Assembly: GCF_900101495.1 (NCBI RefSeq)
Contig: NZ_FMUS01000009.1
Coordinates: 1-64,000 of the forward strand
Length of the DNA: 64,000 nucleotides
Direction of reading: 5' to 3'
Source: Alkaliphilus peptidifermentans DSM 18978
GTDB taxonomy: Bacteria > Bacillota > Clostridia > Peptostreptococcales > Natronincolaceae
A program made the translations under genes and the position numbers. The notes below the pieces were generated by a model. The model searched no databases and was not told the origin of the DNA. It saw only the letters and a list, made by a program, of their open reading frames with translations. Of the stretch, positions 19,434-27,092 are shown piece after piece. Position 1 is the stretch's first letter, and every line of letters begins with the position of its first letter.

Positions 19434-20612
19434 TTATTTTTTTATTCCAGCAGCAATTTCGATATTTGATTGATGCAGAGAATCTGCTTTTCCATCAACA
19501 TGCCTTGTACTATTACCAAAGTATAGGTCTGCATGTCCACTAAAATTATTATTATTTATATATTGAATATCATGGGGCATAGAGCTGGCAGAGGCGGCAA
19601 GTCTTCTATTATCTATCTCTACAATAACTGGTCTACGGTTCCAGCTATAGCTTCCACCCCATACTTCTTTCATTATTGCAGCATCTCTGCTTGTAAGTGG
19701 CTCGACATCAGCATGATTTGCACCTATAGTTCTTTTCATTGTCCACTTTTTCCCTGTATTGAAATCTACTACATCAAAAACCTTTCCAATGGGTAAAACA
19801 TATTGAGCTTCTGTCCACCAATCCAGCAATTCACCATATTGTGGCCCCGGCGTTTCCTTAATGGCTATCTCATATACAGGTACAGTAAGCTTATCTCCAA
19901 TATTTATAACATGGTTATCTCTTAAGCCATTAACCTGTAATAGTTCATGAAAGGGTATTCCATATTTTATTGATATATTCCATAAGTCATCCCCTCTAAC
20001 TACAGTATGAGTAATGAAGCTTTTTTTATTTGCTGTAGGTAATGTGTTTTGTACTGGTTTTTTTACTGTTTCATTTGGTACTAAAATTTTCTGCCCGACA
20101 TAAATGTGATCACCTTCTTTTAGACCATTCATTGCCAGTAGGTTACTGAATGATACACTAAATTTTTGGCTTATAGTCCAAGGAGTGTCATTCCTTACAA
20201 CTGTGTAGCTCCAGCCATTATTGTTGTTTGTAGAGCTGGGAATAAGGATTCTTTGACCAGGATATATTTCGGAATTGGAGCTTAAACCATTTATCCTTAA
20301 TAATTGGTTTAAGTCTACCTTATAGGCTTGGCTAATTTTCCATGGTGTATCTCCCTTTACCACTACATGACTTTGTGACGATGATATATTAACTTTATCA
20401 CCTACAAAAAGAGTTGAATCATTGTTATATTTCGGATTAAGCCGATAAATGTCATTCATTGTAATATTGTATTTTTGAGAGATTTTCCACAAAGTATCTC
20501 CATTTGACACCAAATGCACCTCTTGATTACCAAAGGTAGAAATAGTCGAAACAGAGAATATACTTGTCACCAGTGTAGTACCAACAATCCATTTCCTAAG
20601 TTTATTATTCAT
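19434..20612 (-). CDS. Exported protein with four LysM domains and a conserved C-terminal domain
   Basis: 392 residues. Signal peptide to about residue 27. Four LysM domains follow at about 31-75, 80-124, 135-179 and 202-246, each opening with a variant of VVxGDTxWxIS and closing with YxGQxIxIP; LysM binds N-acetylglucosamine in peptidoglycan. The last 135 residues form a different domain with motifs KKWTMKRTIGANHADVEPL, WGGSYSWNRRPVIVEI and a His-containing FSGHADLYFGNS. This domain recurs in clostridial LysM proteins but I do not know a tested activity; the conserved His and Asp make an enzyme possible. AAGGGGGACTTAAA precedes the ATG. Confidence 0.88.
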   Translation of the reverse strand: MNNKLRKWIVGTTLVTSIFSVSTISTFGNQEVHLVSNGDTLWKISQKYNITMNDIYRLNPKYNNDSTLFVGDKVNISSSQSHVVVKGDTPWKISQAYKVDLNQLLRINGLSSNSEIYPGQRILIPSSTNNNNGWSYTVVRNDTPWTISQKFSVSFSNLLAMNGLKEGDHIYVGQKILVPNETVKKPVQNTLPTANKKSFITHTVVRGDDLWNISIKYGIPFHELLQVNGLRDNHVINIGDKLTVPVYEIAIKETPGPQYGELLDWWTEAQYVLPIGKVFDVVDFNTGKKWTMKRTIGANHADVEPLTSRDAAIMKEVWGGSYSWNRRPVIVEIDNRRLAASASSMPHDIQYINNNNFSGHADLYFGNSTRHVDGKADSLHQSNIEIAAGIKK

Positions 20613-20768
20613 TTTAAGTCCCCCTTATGTAATTCTATTAATAAACCTATCTATACACAATTTCTTGAAAAGTTCCAAAATTCCTTGATGTAAAAAATGG
20701 TTGTCAAGGTATTGTATGGAGTAAATAGCATCAGTGGGTAATTCTAATTAATAACCATCAGCAACAAA

Positions 20769-20795
20769 AACCCAGCTATTCTAGTTAGCCGGGTT
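20769..20795 (-). terminator. Terminator after the phosphodiester glycosidase gene region
   Basis: AACCCAGCTA (20769-20778) and TAGCCGGGTT (20786-20795) pair fully on the minus-strand RNA counting one G-U, with a TTTTTG run following. It lies 63 bases after the stop of the large glycosidase-family gene and upstream of the LysM gene. Confidence 0.85.
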
Positions 20796-20857
20796 ATTAG
20801 AAAAATCTTTAATTTTTTTATTGCTCATTTCAATTTGCTAATTATTGGATTTTAGCT

Positions 20858-23677
20858 TTATTGAAATAATGGTTTTATTTGATAAGTAACATCATTGTCA
20901 TTAATGTTAAATTCAATATACTGAAAGCTTTCTGCTGGACTTTTATTTGTACTGCTATCATAGCTTCCTGCTGAAATGTAGCGAACACCATCCATAACTC
21001 GCACTTCAACCTCAGGCCCACCATATAACACATATACATTTTTACCTTTTTCAGCTTCAGCAGTTAAAGCATCTGTAAAGAGCTTTAATTCCAATGCATC
21101 TGAAAAGCCCTTATCGCCCCATATTGGTGTAGGTACTACTATAAAAATATTCTCCTTTTTAGTTGTTTCTAATTGCTTAATTAGCCATGGCCATTGATCA
21201 AAGTTTGTTTGTCTAAATCCATTTTTTGTATTATCCATTTTAAGAATCAGGTTATTCTCAAATTCCTTAGCTGAGTATCCTTGCTTCGCTTCAATAAATG
21301 GAGTAGTAATCTTATCTAAAACATTAGTATTAACTGAACTTGTGAATAATGTATATTGAGACTTTGAATTAGCTTGTTCTATAACTCTATTAGATATCAT
21401 TCTATCTAGAAGAGTTTCCTTAGAGAACTTAATGCCCGAATGAATAAAAAGCTTTGTTCCTTCTGTTTCAGCAGGTCTATTTGCTTTATCCTTTATAGCC
21501 GGTGGAGTTATAAGCTTATCGGTCATGGTAAAAGGTAGCTGATAAACTGCCTGGAGATCATCAAATAATAAGCTTCCAACTTGTTTTTGGCTAGCATCTG
21601 TTTCCACTACATAAAGTCTATCAACTGCTATGGGATATGAAACAGCGGTTGGTACCCTGGCTTCAATATATTTCCAGCCAGTCCAATTTATTTCCTTTAC
21701 TAAATCAAGAACGTGGTGATCGCCTTTAGCATCAACAATTCTTGTTCGAATCCAATGGGGAGCTACTTCTGATGAATGAACCCAAACTCCAATTCTTTCT
21801 GGCTTTCCGTTGATTTTTAATCCACCATTACTATAGTCAATATATGCTGCTCTTGTAGCGTCTGTTGTACTAAAATCATATTCAAGATTTAATGAGTAGG
21901 ACCCTCTATAGGCATCATTTGATAATTTTATAGAACCACCAACCTCGTTGGGATACCTTGTAAAGTTTCCTCTTATATCTTCAAAATCATCTAATATTTG
22001 TTGACTGCTTCCAACCAATGCAACGCTATTAACAGTACTACCACCAAAAGATGCTTCGATTATAGTTTCACCAGTTTTTGATCCTGCTGTAAATCTTCCA
22101 CCATTGAAGGTACCAAGATTATTTGTATCACTAAACTTAACATCACCGGCGAATATAGGTACTCTATAGCCTAAATCTGTTACTCCAGTAATAAAGAAAT
22201 TCGTGCTTCCATTGTGGTTTAAACGAACAGTTCTTGGCGTTATTTCAATATGCGATAGATCATCGGGACCTATAACATTAAATGTAATATCTGTAGTTAC
22301 ACCTCTATAGTCAATAGTAACAACTGTCTCACCAGCAATATCTGATATAAATCGATTATTCTCTACCCTTCCACCACCTGATTTTATTGAATAATTTACT
22401 TCATCCAGGTTGATTTTTAATGGGTTAAAATACATATCATAGCCCTTTAGTATTATTCCTCTTGATGTTCCCACAATAACATTGTTATTTTCAGACTCTG
22501 CTATTATTCCATATACGGAGCCTGCAGGCATTTTAGAGGCAACTGCAAGAGCATTTGTTATTCTTCTTTGGGATCCATCGGATGGATAATTTACAACACG
22601 GGATGTTTGATCTCCAATGCTTCTAGTAGTCATAGTGGTTGAACCTCCACCATCCATAATAATGGCTTCATGACTCCCAAGCTCAATTAACAGTTTAGCA
22701 AGTTGTTGTCCATCTACACCTTTAAAGGAAGCATGTCTACCATCAACTGTTATTAGTATTAACTGTTTACGGTCTTTTGTTATTCCTATTGCTGTTCTCG
22801 GATGATTTCCAGATACATTTTGCGTAAAAGATGCCACCTTTCCATCTTTAACTAGTACTGTTCCACCACCCATAGCCAGATTTATATTTTCAATATTAGG
22901 CTTAATATCAGTGTGCACCTTAATTTCTGTACCAATCTGTAATTTCAATAGGTCTCTCATTTTGGGGCCTGCTGATAGTAATATGTATCCATCTTCTGGT
23001 ATTTCTATAGCTGGTTGTCCTCTTCTTATCTCTGTTACAACATCATCTATTACAACAACTTCAACCATATCCTTCAGGGCTTCTGTAGCACCTACTGAAG
23101 TTTTTCCCCAGTTTTTATCAATTAAAAGGATTTCTTGATACATCCACCTATATTTATTTATAGAACCTAGTTCAATTTTGTCACCTTTATCTGTTGTTAT
23201 GTAAATTTCATAATCCCAATAATCAGCAAAGGCTAAACCATCATTATTAATATAGAAGTTGGCTAAATTTTCACCTATTACTGGGCTACTAACCATTTTC
23301 CCGTCTTCTACAATGGCACCCGTTGGTGAACCAGCAGGTGTATTCATAAAGAAGAAATCGCCATTTATTGCCCCTATAACCTGTTCATCCTTATTAACCA
23401 TTGATGAAAGAGTCTCCCTAGTAGATAGGCCATTTTCACTTTTAAGTATTTTTAGTTCTGTACTATTATCAGTTAAATCTACAAATAATACATTAGCATT
23501 TAACCAACCATTTTTATTGAATCTAAGAATGTTCTGGTAGGTTACACCATGTGCAAGCCTTTCTGTTTCAACCTTTTCAACTGTTGCTTCATTACCATAT
23601 ACTGTTGCCGACAATAAAACAATAATCATTAGACACAATAAGAATCGACTTAAATAAGTATTTCTTCTTCTAAACAT
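20858..23677 (-). CDS. Exported phosphodiester glycosidase (NAGPA-like) family multidomain protein
   Basis: 939 residues from the ATG behind GGGAGGAGTGTCTT; an upstream ATG at 23734 lacks a binding site. Signal peptide to about residue 29. Residues about 60-390 form the phosphodiester glycosidase domain related to the uncovering enzyme, with AMGGGTVLVKDGK, HPRTAIGI and IIMDGGGSTTM. Then come Ig-like (Big-type) modules (about 400-550), a carbohydrate-binding-like module (DDFEDIRGNFTRYP onward), and a C-terminal part (about 740-939) resembling calcineurin-like phosphatase ends found in clostridial relatives. In bacteria this family acts on exopolysaccharides and phosphodiester-linked sugars; substrate unknown here. 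Confidence 0.85.
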   Translation of the reverse strand: MFRRRNTYLSRFLLCLMIIVLLSATVYGNEATVEKVETERLAHGVTYQNILRFNKNGWLNANVLFVDLTDNSTELKILKSENGLSTRETLSSMVNKDEQVIGAINGDFFFMNTPAGSPTGAIVEDGKMVSSPVIGENLANFYINNDGLAFADYWDYEIYITTDKGDKIELGSINKYRWMYQEILLIDKNWGKTSVGATEALKDMVEVVVIDDVVTEIRRGQPAIEIPEDGYILLSAGPKMRDLLKLQIGTEIKVHTDIKPNIENINLAMGGGTVLVKDGKVASFTQNVSGNHPRTAIGITKDRKQLILITVDGRHASFKGVDGQQLAKLLIELGSHEAIIMDGGGSTTMTTRSIGDQTSRVVNYPSDGSQRRITNALAVASKMPAGSVYGIIAESENNNVIVGTSRGIILKGYDMYFNPLKINLDEVNYSIKSGGGRVENNRFISDIAGETVVTIDYRGVTTDITFNVIGPDDLSHIEITPRTVRLNHNGSTNFFITGVTDLGYRVPIFAGDVKFSDTNNLGTFNGGRFTAGSKTGETIIEASFGGSTVNSVALVGSSQQILDDFEDIRGNFTRYPNEVGGSIKLSNDAYRGSYSLNLEYDFSTTDATRAAYIDYSNGGLKINGKPERIGVWVHSSEVAPHWIRTRIVDAKGDHHVLDLVKEINWTGWKYIEARVPTAVSYPIAVDRLYVVETDASQKQVGSLLFDDLQAVYQLPFTMTDKLITPPAIKDKANRPAETEGTKLFIHSGIKFSKETLLDRMISNRVIEQANSKSQYTLFTSSVNTNVLDKITTPFIEAKQGYSAKEFENNLILKMDNTKNGFRQTNFDQWPWLIKQLETTKKENIFIVVPTPIWGDKGFSDALELKLFTDALTAEAEKGKNVYVLYGGPEVEVRVMDGVRYISAGSYDSSTNKSPAESFQYIEFNINDNDVTYQIKPLFQ

Positions 23678-23800
23678 AAGACACTCCTCCCAAGATGTTG
23701 AATTACATATAATTACATATATTGCTAATCTCATTATATATAATCTATATTAAATGTCTATTACAGAGAGATTACATTTCCATGAAGAAAAATAAATAAA

Positions 23801-23833
23801 AAATGGCACAATTTTTTAAGAACTGCACCATTT
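23801..23833 (-). terminator. Terminator after the membrane-anchored protein gene
   Basis: AAATGGCACA (23801-23810) and TGCACCATTT (23824-23833) pair with two G-U pairs on the minus-strand RNA, loop of 13, then TTTTTTATTT. It follows the stop codon of the 158-residue protein and precedes the glycosidase gene. Confidence 0.75.
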
Positions 23834-23867
23834 CTCTGTTTTTGCTGTATTAGCTTGATTCTATGTT

Positions 23868-24344
23868 TTAATCAATATAATCTACTTGCAAGCTAATCTT
23901 CTTTGGTAGCTCCTTAAGATTTGTTTTAGCCACTGTATATGGATAAGATATAACCTGTGGAACTAGCTCATCTGGCCTTGGATCTTTAAATAATGCATAG
24001 ACTGTTAGTATGGTATCGTCTTTTTCCTTTATCAAAGTCATTTTGTCAATATCTACAGAATAACCACCAGTAAGTTTTTCGCCTCTCGTCACAACAACGT
24101 AGACATCTTCATCAATCTTTATTGCAAGAGCTCTTTCCAGCATTCTGTATCTTGGTAGGATTTCTTGAATCTTTTCAGGTATTTCTTGACCTTCTACAAT
24201 TACAAACCCTACTTTATCATCGCCAGCAAAAAATCTTGGTACAACTTTAATAACAATTGCTACAAATACTATTAGAATAAGTACTGCTATAATCAGTTTC
24301 CAGTTTACCTTTGGAAATTTCGGTAGTTTTATCCCCTTATTCAT
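23868..24344 (-). CDS. Membrane-anchored protein of unknown function
   Basis: 158 residues from the ATG behind GAAGGGGTGAGAAAT; the frame stays open upstream to 24455 but no binding site supports a longer product. A basic N-terminus (KGIKLPKFPKVNWK) leads into one membrane segment at about residues 17-35, then a domain of about 120 residues outside or inside the membrane, with no recognised motif. The sequence contains alternating beta-prone stretches (VDIDKMTLIKEKDDTILTVYA). It sits between the glycosidase gene and the remnant of a transketolase gene and has terminators on both sides, so it is probably a single-gene unit. Confidence 0.65.
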   Translation of the reverse strand: MNKGIKLPKFPKVNWKLIIAVLILIVFVAIVIKVVPRFFAGDDKVGFVIVEGQEIPEKIQEILPRYRMLERALAIKIDEDVYVVVTRGEKLTGGYSVDIDKMTLIKEKDDTILTVYALFKDPRPDELVPQVISYPYTVAKTNLKELPKKISLQVDYID

Positions 24345-24462
24345 ATTTCTCACCCCTTCTATTACATATCTATTCTCTATAAGCTTCAATTTATGTTTAT
24401 TCCTATAATCAGTAAAATATTCAAGGGTATGGGTAAGAAATAATAAAGAATTCATAAAAAAA

Positions 24463-24490
24463 CCCCCTCATGGTTTTATTCATGAGAAGG
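24463..24490 (-). terminator. Terminator after the duplicated transketolase 3' end
   Basis: CCCCCTCATG (24463-24472) pairs with CATGAGAAGG (24481-24490) counting two G-U pairs on the minus-strand RNA, followed by seven T residues. It lies 14 bases beyond the stop codon of the transketolase remnant and looks like the original terminator of that gene end. Confidence 0.85.
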
Positions 24491-24504
24491 CTTATATAAT
24501 TAAA

Positions 24505-24788
24505 TTATTTTTCTGCTACAATTGCCTTGGATGCATCTACTATGGCTTCGACTGTCAATCCGTATTTCTCCAATAGCTCATCTGGTTTCCCAGATTCACC
24601 GAATGTATCGGCAGTTCCAATTCTCTTTAGAGGAACAGGACAGTTTTCAGAAATAACCTCTGCAACAGCAGAGCCTAAGCCTCCAATTATGTTATGCTCT
24701 TCTACAGTAACTATTTTACCGGTTTCCTTAGCAGCTTTGATTATTAGCTCTCATAAATGGGTTTTATTGTATGTATGTTAATTACCCT
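24505..24788 (-). pseudogene. Remnant: duplicated 3' end of the transketolase C-terminal-half gene
   Basis: Read on the minus strand this is the last ~90 codons of a transketolase C-terminal subunit, nearly the same as the 3' part of the intact gene at 27093-28019. The two match almost base for base from the middle to the right edge and diverge toward the stop codon: the remnant ends [18 protein letters not shown], the intact gene GLTAEAIAKAVKGM. A frame-breaking one-base loss lies near 24751-24757 (CTCTCATAAATGG against CTCTTCATCAATGG). Similarity stops sharply after 24788. It has no start codon or promoter of its own and cannot make a working enzyme. Confidence 0.92.
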
Positions 24789-24791
24789 CGT

Positions 24792-24810
24792 AAAGGGACA
24801 ATGTCCCTTT
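24792..24810. repeat. REP-like palindrome at the duplication edge
   Basis: AAAGGGACA (24792-24800) and TGTCCCTTT (24802-24810) are perfect 9-bp arms around one base, 3 bases beyond the point where transketolase similarity ends. A related string, CCTGTCCCCTTGG, lies at 24909-24921. Palindromes built on GGGACA resemble REP-type repeats moved by Y1 transposases, but no transposase is here. Confidence 0.6.
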
Positions 24811-24925
24811 CCTTGAGTTGCTGAAAATAAAAAGCATTGAATTTTCAAGTATTTTTGTAAAAAATTACGGATTTTTATTCGATTATCTTAAGTTAACAAT
24901 ATTACAACCCTGTCCCCTTGGTTTG

Positions 24926-25410
24926 TTAATTATCTTCGTAATAAGGTAATTCGTCCTTTTCAACTTGTTCTACATATGTATCTTCATCAATAAGGCTTGA
25001 TCCAACCCCTCCTATATCAGCTATGGTTTTATAATCAAAATGATTGGGAGACTTAATAATTCCATTCTTTACTCCTAAACCAATGTAGATGATATCAAAA
25101 GTACAGCCATTTTCTAGATGAAAACGAAAGCTTGTGATTGGATCTTCATATTCTCTTCGGTCTTTATTATCCTTATATTCTAAACGAGTGAATAAACTTG
25201 TTACTCGCTCTATTTTACTTCTGTCTGTTATAACATATTTTTTAGCTTCATATGGATTAGTGTATCTGAACAGTTCAAGATATTGAACATCTTCAGAATC
25301 AAAGTCAAGAACAATCCTTCTCTTTTGTGAACATCCTATAAGGACAATTAATATAATACAATATAAACAAACTAGAAAAATAAACGTTTTCTACTACACA
25401 TATTTTTCAT
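24926..25410 (-). pseudogene. Lipoprotein gene with a one-base frameshift in the signal peptide
   Basis: From 25390 down to 24926 an open frame of about 154 codons ends in YYEDN and contains no Met. Its first residues form a hydrophobic run ending in a lipobox (LIVLIGC, then SQKR). Just upstream, GGTGGAATAAAC precedes an ATG at 25410 that opens MKNMCSRK in another frame and hits a stop after 12 codons. Adding one A to the run at 25387-25390 would join them into a textbook lipoprotein of 161 residues. So either the gene is broken or the base is a sequencing error. The mature part is rich in charged residues, with no recognised domain. Confidence 0.7.
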
Positions 25411-25656
25411 GTTTATTCCACCTATTCTCTACAATCTATTAATCTAACTGAAATTGAGTACTATAACGAATCGGCTTCACAATCAGATTCATAGATATTT
25501 TCTATACTTTCTATACTTTCTGACTTGGAGCTGATTTTTTATGTGTAAAAAAAATGTTGTTAAATAATAAATTCTAAACAAAGCAAGCTTTTTCAGAAGC
25601 TAGGCAGAAAATCTTTTGTCCAGCCTTTGTAGAGTTGTTTAAAACCTCTGTAGGTA
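25411..25656. other. Non-coding stretch inside the inserted region
   Basis: About 246 bases between the broken lipoprotein gene and the next minus-strand gene. It has a short tandem repeat of TTTCTATAC near 25498-25522 and otherwise nothing I recognise. The frames are closed by stops. Confidence 0.5.
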
Positions 25657-26604
25657 TTACTTGAAAAAGCTAAGATTAATAGTTGACGACATTGAAGGTT
25701 TCTGTCCCTTTGTCCCTTTCCACTCGTATAAAGATGTTATAAGAAATCTAATATCTGGGATTCTGCTTACCATCTGCCTATATTTTTCATGACTGGCTTT
25801 AGAAATATCGACTAATTCACCATTCCTTACCAAATTGATATTTTCTCCTGCTTTACCTTCATAAATCACTTCATTTCCTTCGCTGTCATAAGGATAAAAC
25901 CCATCCCACCTTAAATCAATCATACTGTGTTCTACTACAATATACATTTCCTCCCCTGAAACATTGATAAAAGCATTAACAGGCTCAAATCCTAAGAAAT
26001 CCTCACTCAAAGCTTCTTCTGATATCACCCCATAGTTCTTCAAGGGATAGAGCGCATAATATTTTTGAAAGCCTACTGAAAGAGATGAACTGTTAGGATA
26101 GGAATAAAATATAATATCTTCATCGTATGCATTCTGAGCAATCACCGCTGTTAACCCATTGGCATGATAATAAACAAACCCTTCTTCAAATTCAGGTTCA
26201 AGGACAAAATCATCATATACCTGCTTCTTCATATCCTTTAGGATAACATTTCCCAATATTTCTTCTGTTCCGTCCTGATAAGTCACCGCAACTTCCACTT
26301 CCAGGTCATCTTTTTTTCCTCCAAATAAATCCGCAGGCACCTCATAGATATGGGTTTCATCCCTGTTGGGGAATGTATAGGTTACTACCCATGGGTCTAC
26401 ATTGATATACTGATCAAGAAAATGTGTCTTATATCGAAATATTGTAGATGCAATATTATGGATGCCCGTTGTCTTCACTTGGGTTGTGATTCTGCCATCC
26501 CGATATTGGGCTGTTACTTTTGCCTTTGAATTTGACTGCCCGATCACTATCCAGACTGCAAAAAGGATTACGATCACTGTGATTCCGATAAAAAATCTTT
26601 TCAT
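25657..26604 (-). CDS. Membrane-anchored protein of unknown function
   Basis: 315 residues, not recognised. One N-terminal membrane segment (about residues 3-22, FFIGITVIVILFAVWIVIG), then an extracytoplasmic part with many beta-prone, aromatic-rich stretches (for example VDPWVVTYTFPNRDE near 74-88 and YYALYPLKNYG). There are no cysteines in a clear pattern and no catalytic motif I can name. CAAGGAGGGAACT precedes the ATG. It follows the small secreted protein gene by 19 bases, so the two are likely cotranscribed. Both lie in the DNA between the two transketolase 3' ends and may be acquired. Confidence 0.65.
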   Translation of the reverse strand: MKRFFIGITVIVILFAVWIVIGQSNSKAKVTAQYRDGRITTQVKTTGIHNIASTIFRYKTHFLDQYINVDPWVVTYTFPNRDETHIYEVPADLFGGKKDDLEVEVAVTYQDGTEEILGNVILKDMKKQVYDDFVLEPEFEEGFVYYHANGLTAVIAQNAYDEDIIFYSYPNSSSLSVGFQKYYALYPLKNYGVISEEALSEDFLGFEPVNAFINVSGEEMYIVVEHSMIDLRWDGFYPYDSEGNEVIYEGKAGENINLVRNGELVDISKASHEKYRQMVSRIPDIRFLITSLYEWKGTKGQKPSMSSTINLSFFK

Positions 26605-26623
26605 AGTTCCCTCCTTGAATGAA

Positions 26624-26905
26624 TCAAATAATCAGCATCTTATGTTCTACAACTCCAGGGATACTATAGGGTACTATCATTTCTTCGCCATATAGATAAA
26701 ACAGATATTCCTCATAAGACATCTCCCCAATAAAGTCTCCGTAAGGATCTTCCACAATGATTGAATCATCTGAAATGCTTTCGTTAGGCTCCTTCACGAT
26801 ACTTGAATCATCTGTTGGGGCTGCATATGCAAATGAGGTCCCAATAGACGATACCAACATGAGCATTATAAACAGAGCAACAAGTTTTCTAGTCATTTTT
26901 TTCAT
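26624..26905 (-). CDS. Small secreted acidic protein of unknown function
   Basis: 93 residues. A strong signal peptide (KKMTRK, hydrophobic run, probable cleavage in FAYAA near residue 29) leaves a mature peptide of about 64 residues that is acidic (many Asp, Glu, Ser) and ends hydrophobic (HKMLII). It has no Cys and no double-glycine leader, so a bacteriocin reading is not supported. AGGAATTAAA precedes the ATG. It is first in a two-gene unit with the 315-residue anchored protein, which could be its partner; that is inference from spacing only. Confidence 0.6.
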   Translation of the reverse strand: MKKMTRKLVALFIMLMLVSSIGTSFAYAAPTDDSSIVKEPNESISDDSIIVEDPYGDFIGEMSYEEYLFYLYGEEMIVPYSIPGVVEHKMLII

Positions 26906-27026
26906 TTTAATTCCTGTTCTTTATTATATTATCAGAGCAAATATACAAAATTTGTCATATTTTGATATTTATTTCATTACAATTCAATTACATTTATGGT
27001 AATTTCTGAAGTTTCATTTAACCAAA

Positions 27027-27060
27027 ACAAACCCCTCTCTTTTTAAAGGGAGGGGTTTGT
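27027..27060 (-). terminator. Terminator of the transketolase transcript
   Basis: ACAAACCCCTC (27027-27037) and GAGGGGTTTGT (27050-27060) form a perfect 11-bp stem with a 12-nt loop, 32 bases after the stop codon of the intact transketolase C-terminal gene; TTTTGG follows on the minus strand. Confidence 0.92.
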
Positions 27061-27092
27061 TGCATAATTATATTATTTTCTTATTTACTATT

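Noticed and set aside
24527-24781. Plus-strand open frame of 84 codons over the transketolase remnant
   Set aside because: It is antisense to the remnant. A similar antisense frame lies over the intact gene at 27265-27492, so it reflects codon composition, not a gene.
26624-26905. Small secreted protein as bacteriocin precursor
   Set aside because: The leader is a standard signal peptide without double glycine, the mature part has no Cys, and no modification or export gene is next to it.
24505-27092. Insert as a complete mobile element
   Set aside because: No integrase, transposase, recombinase or replication gene can be read in the 2.3 kb; only a remnant or recombination product is supported.
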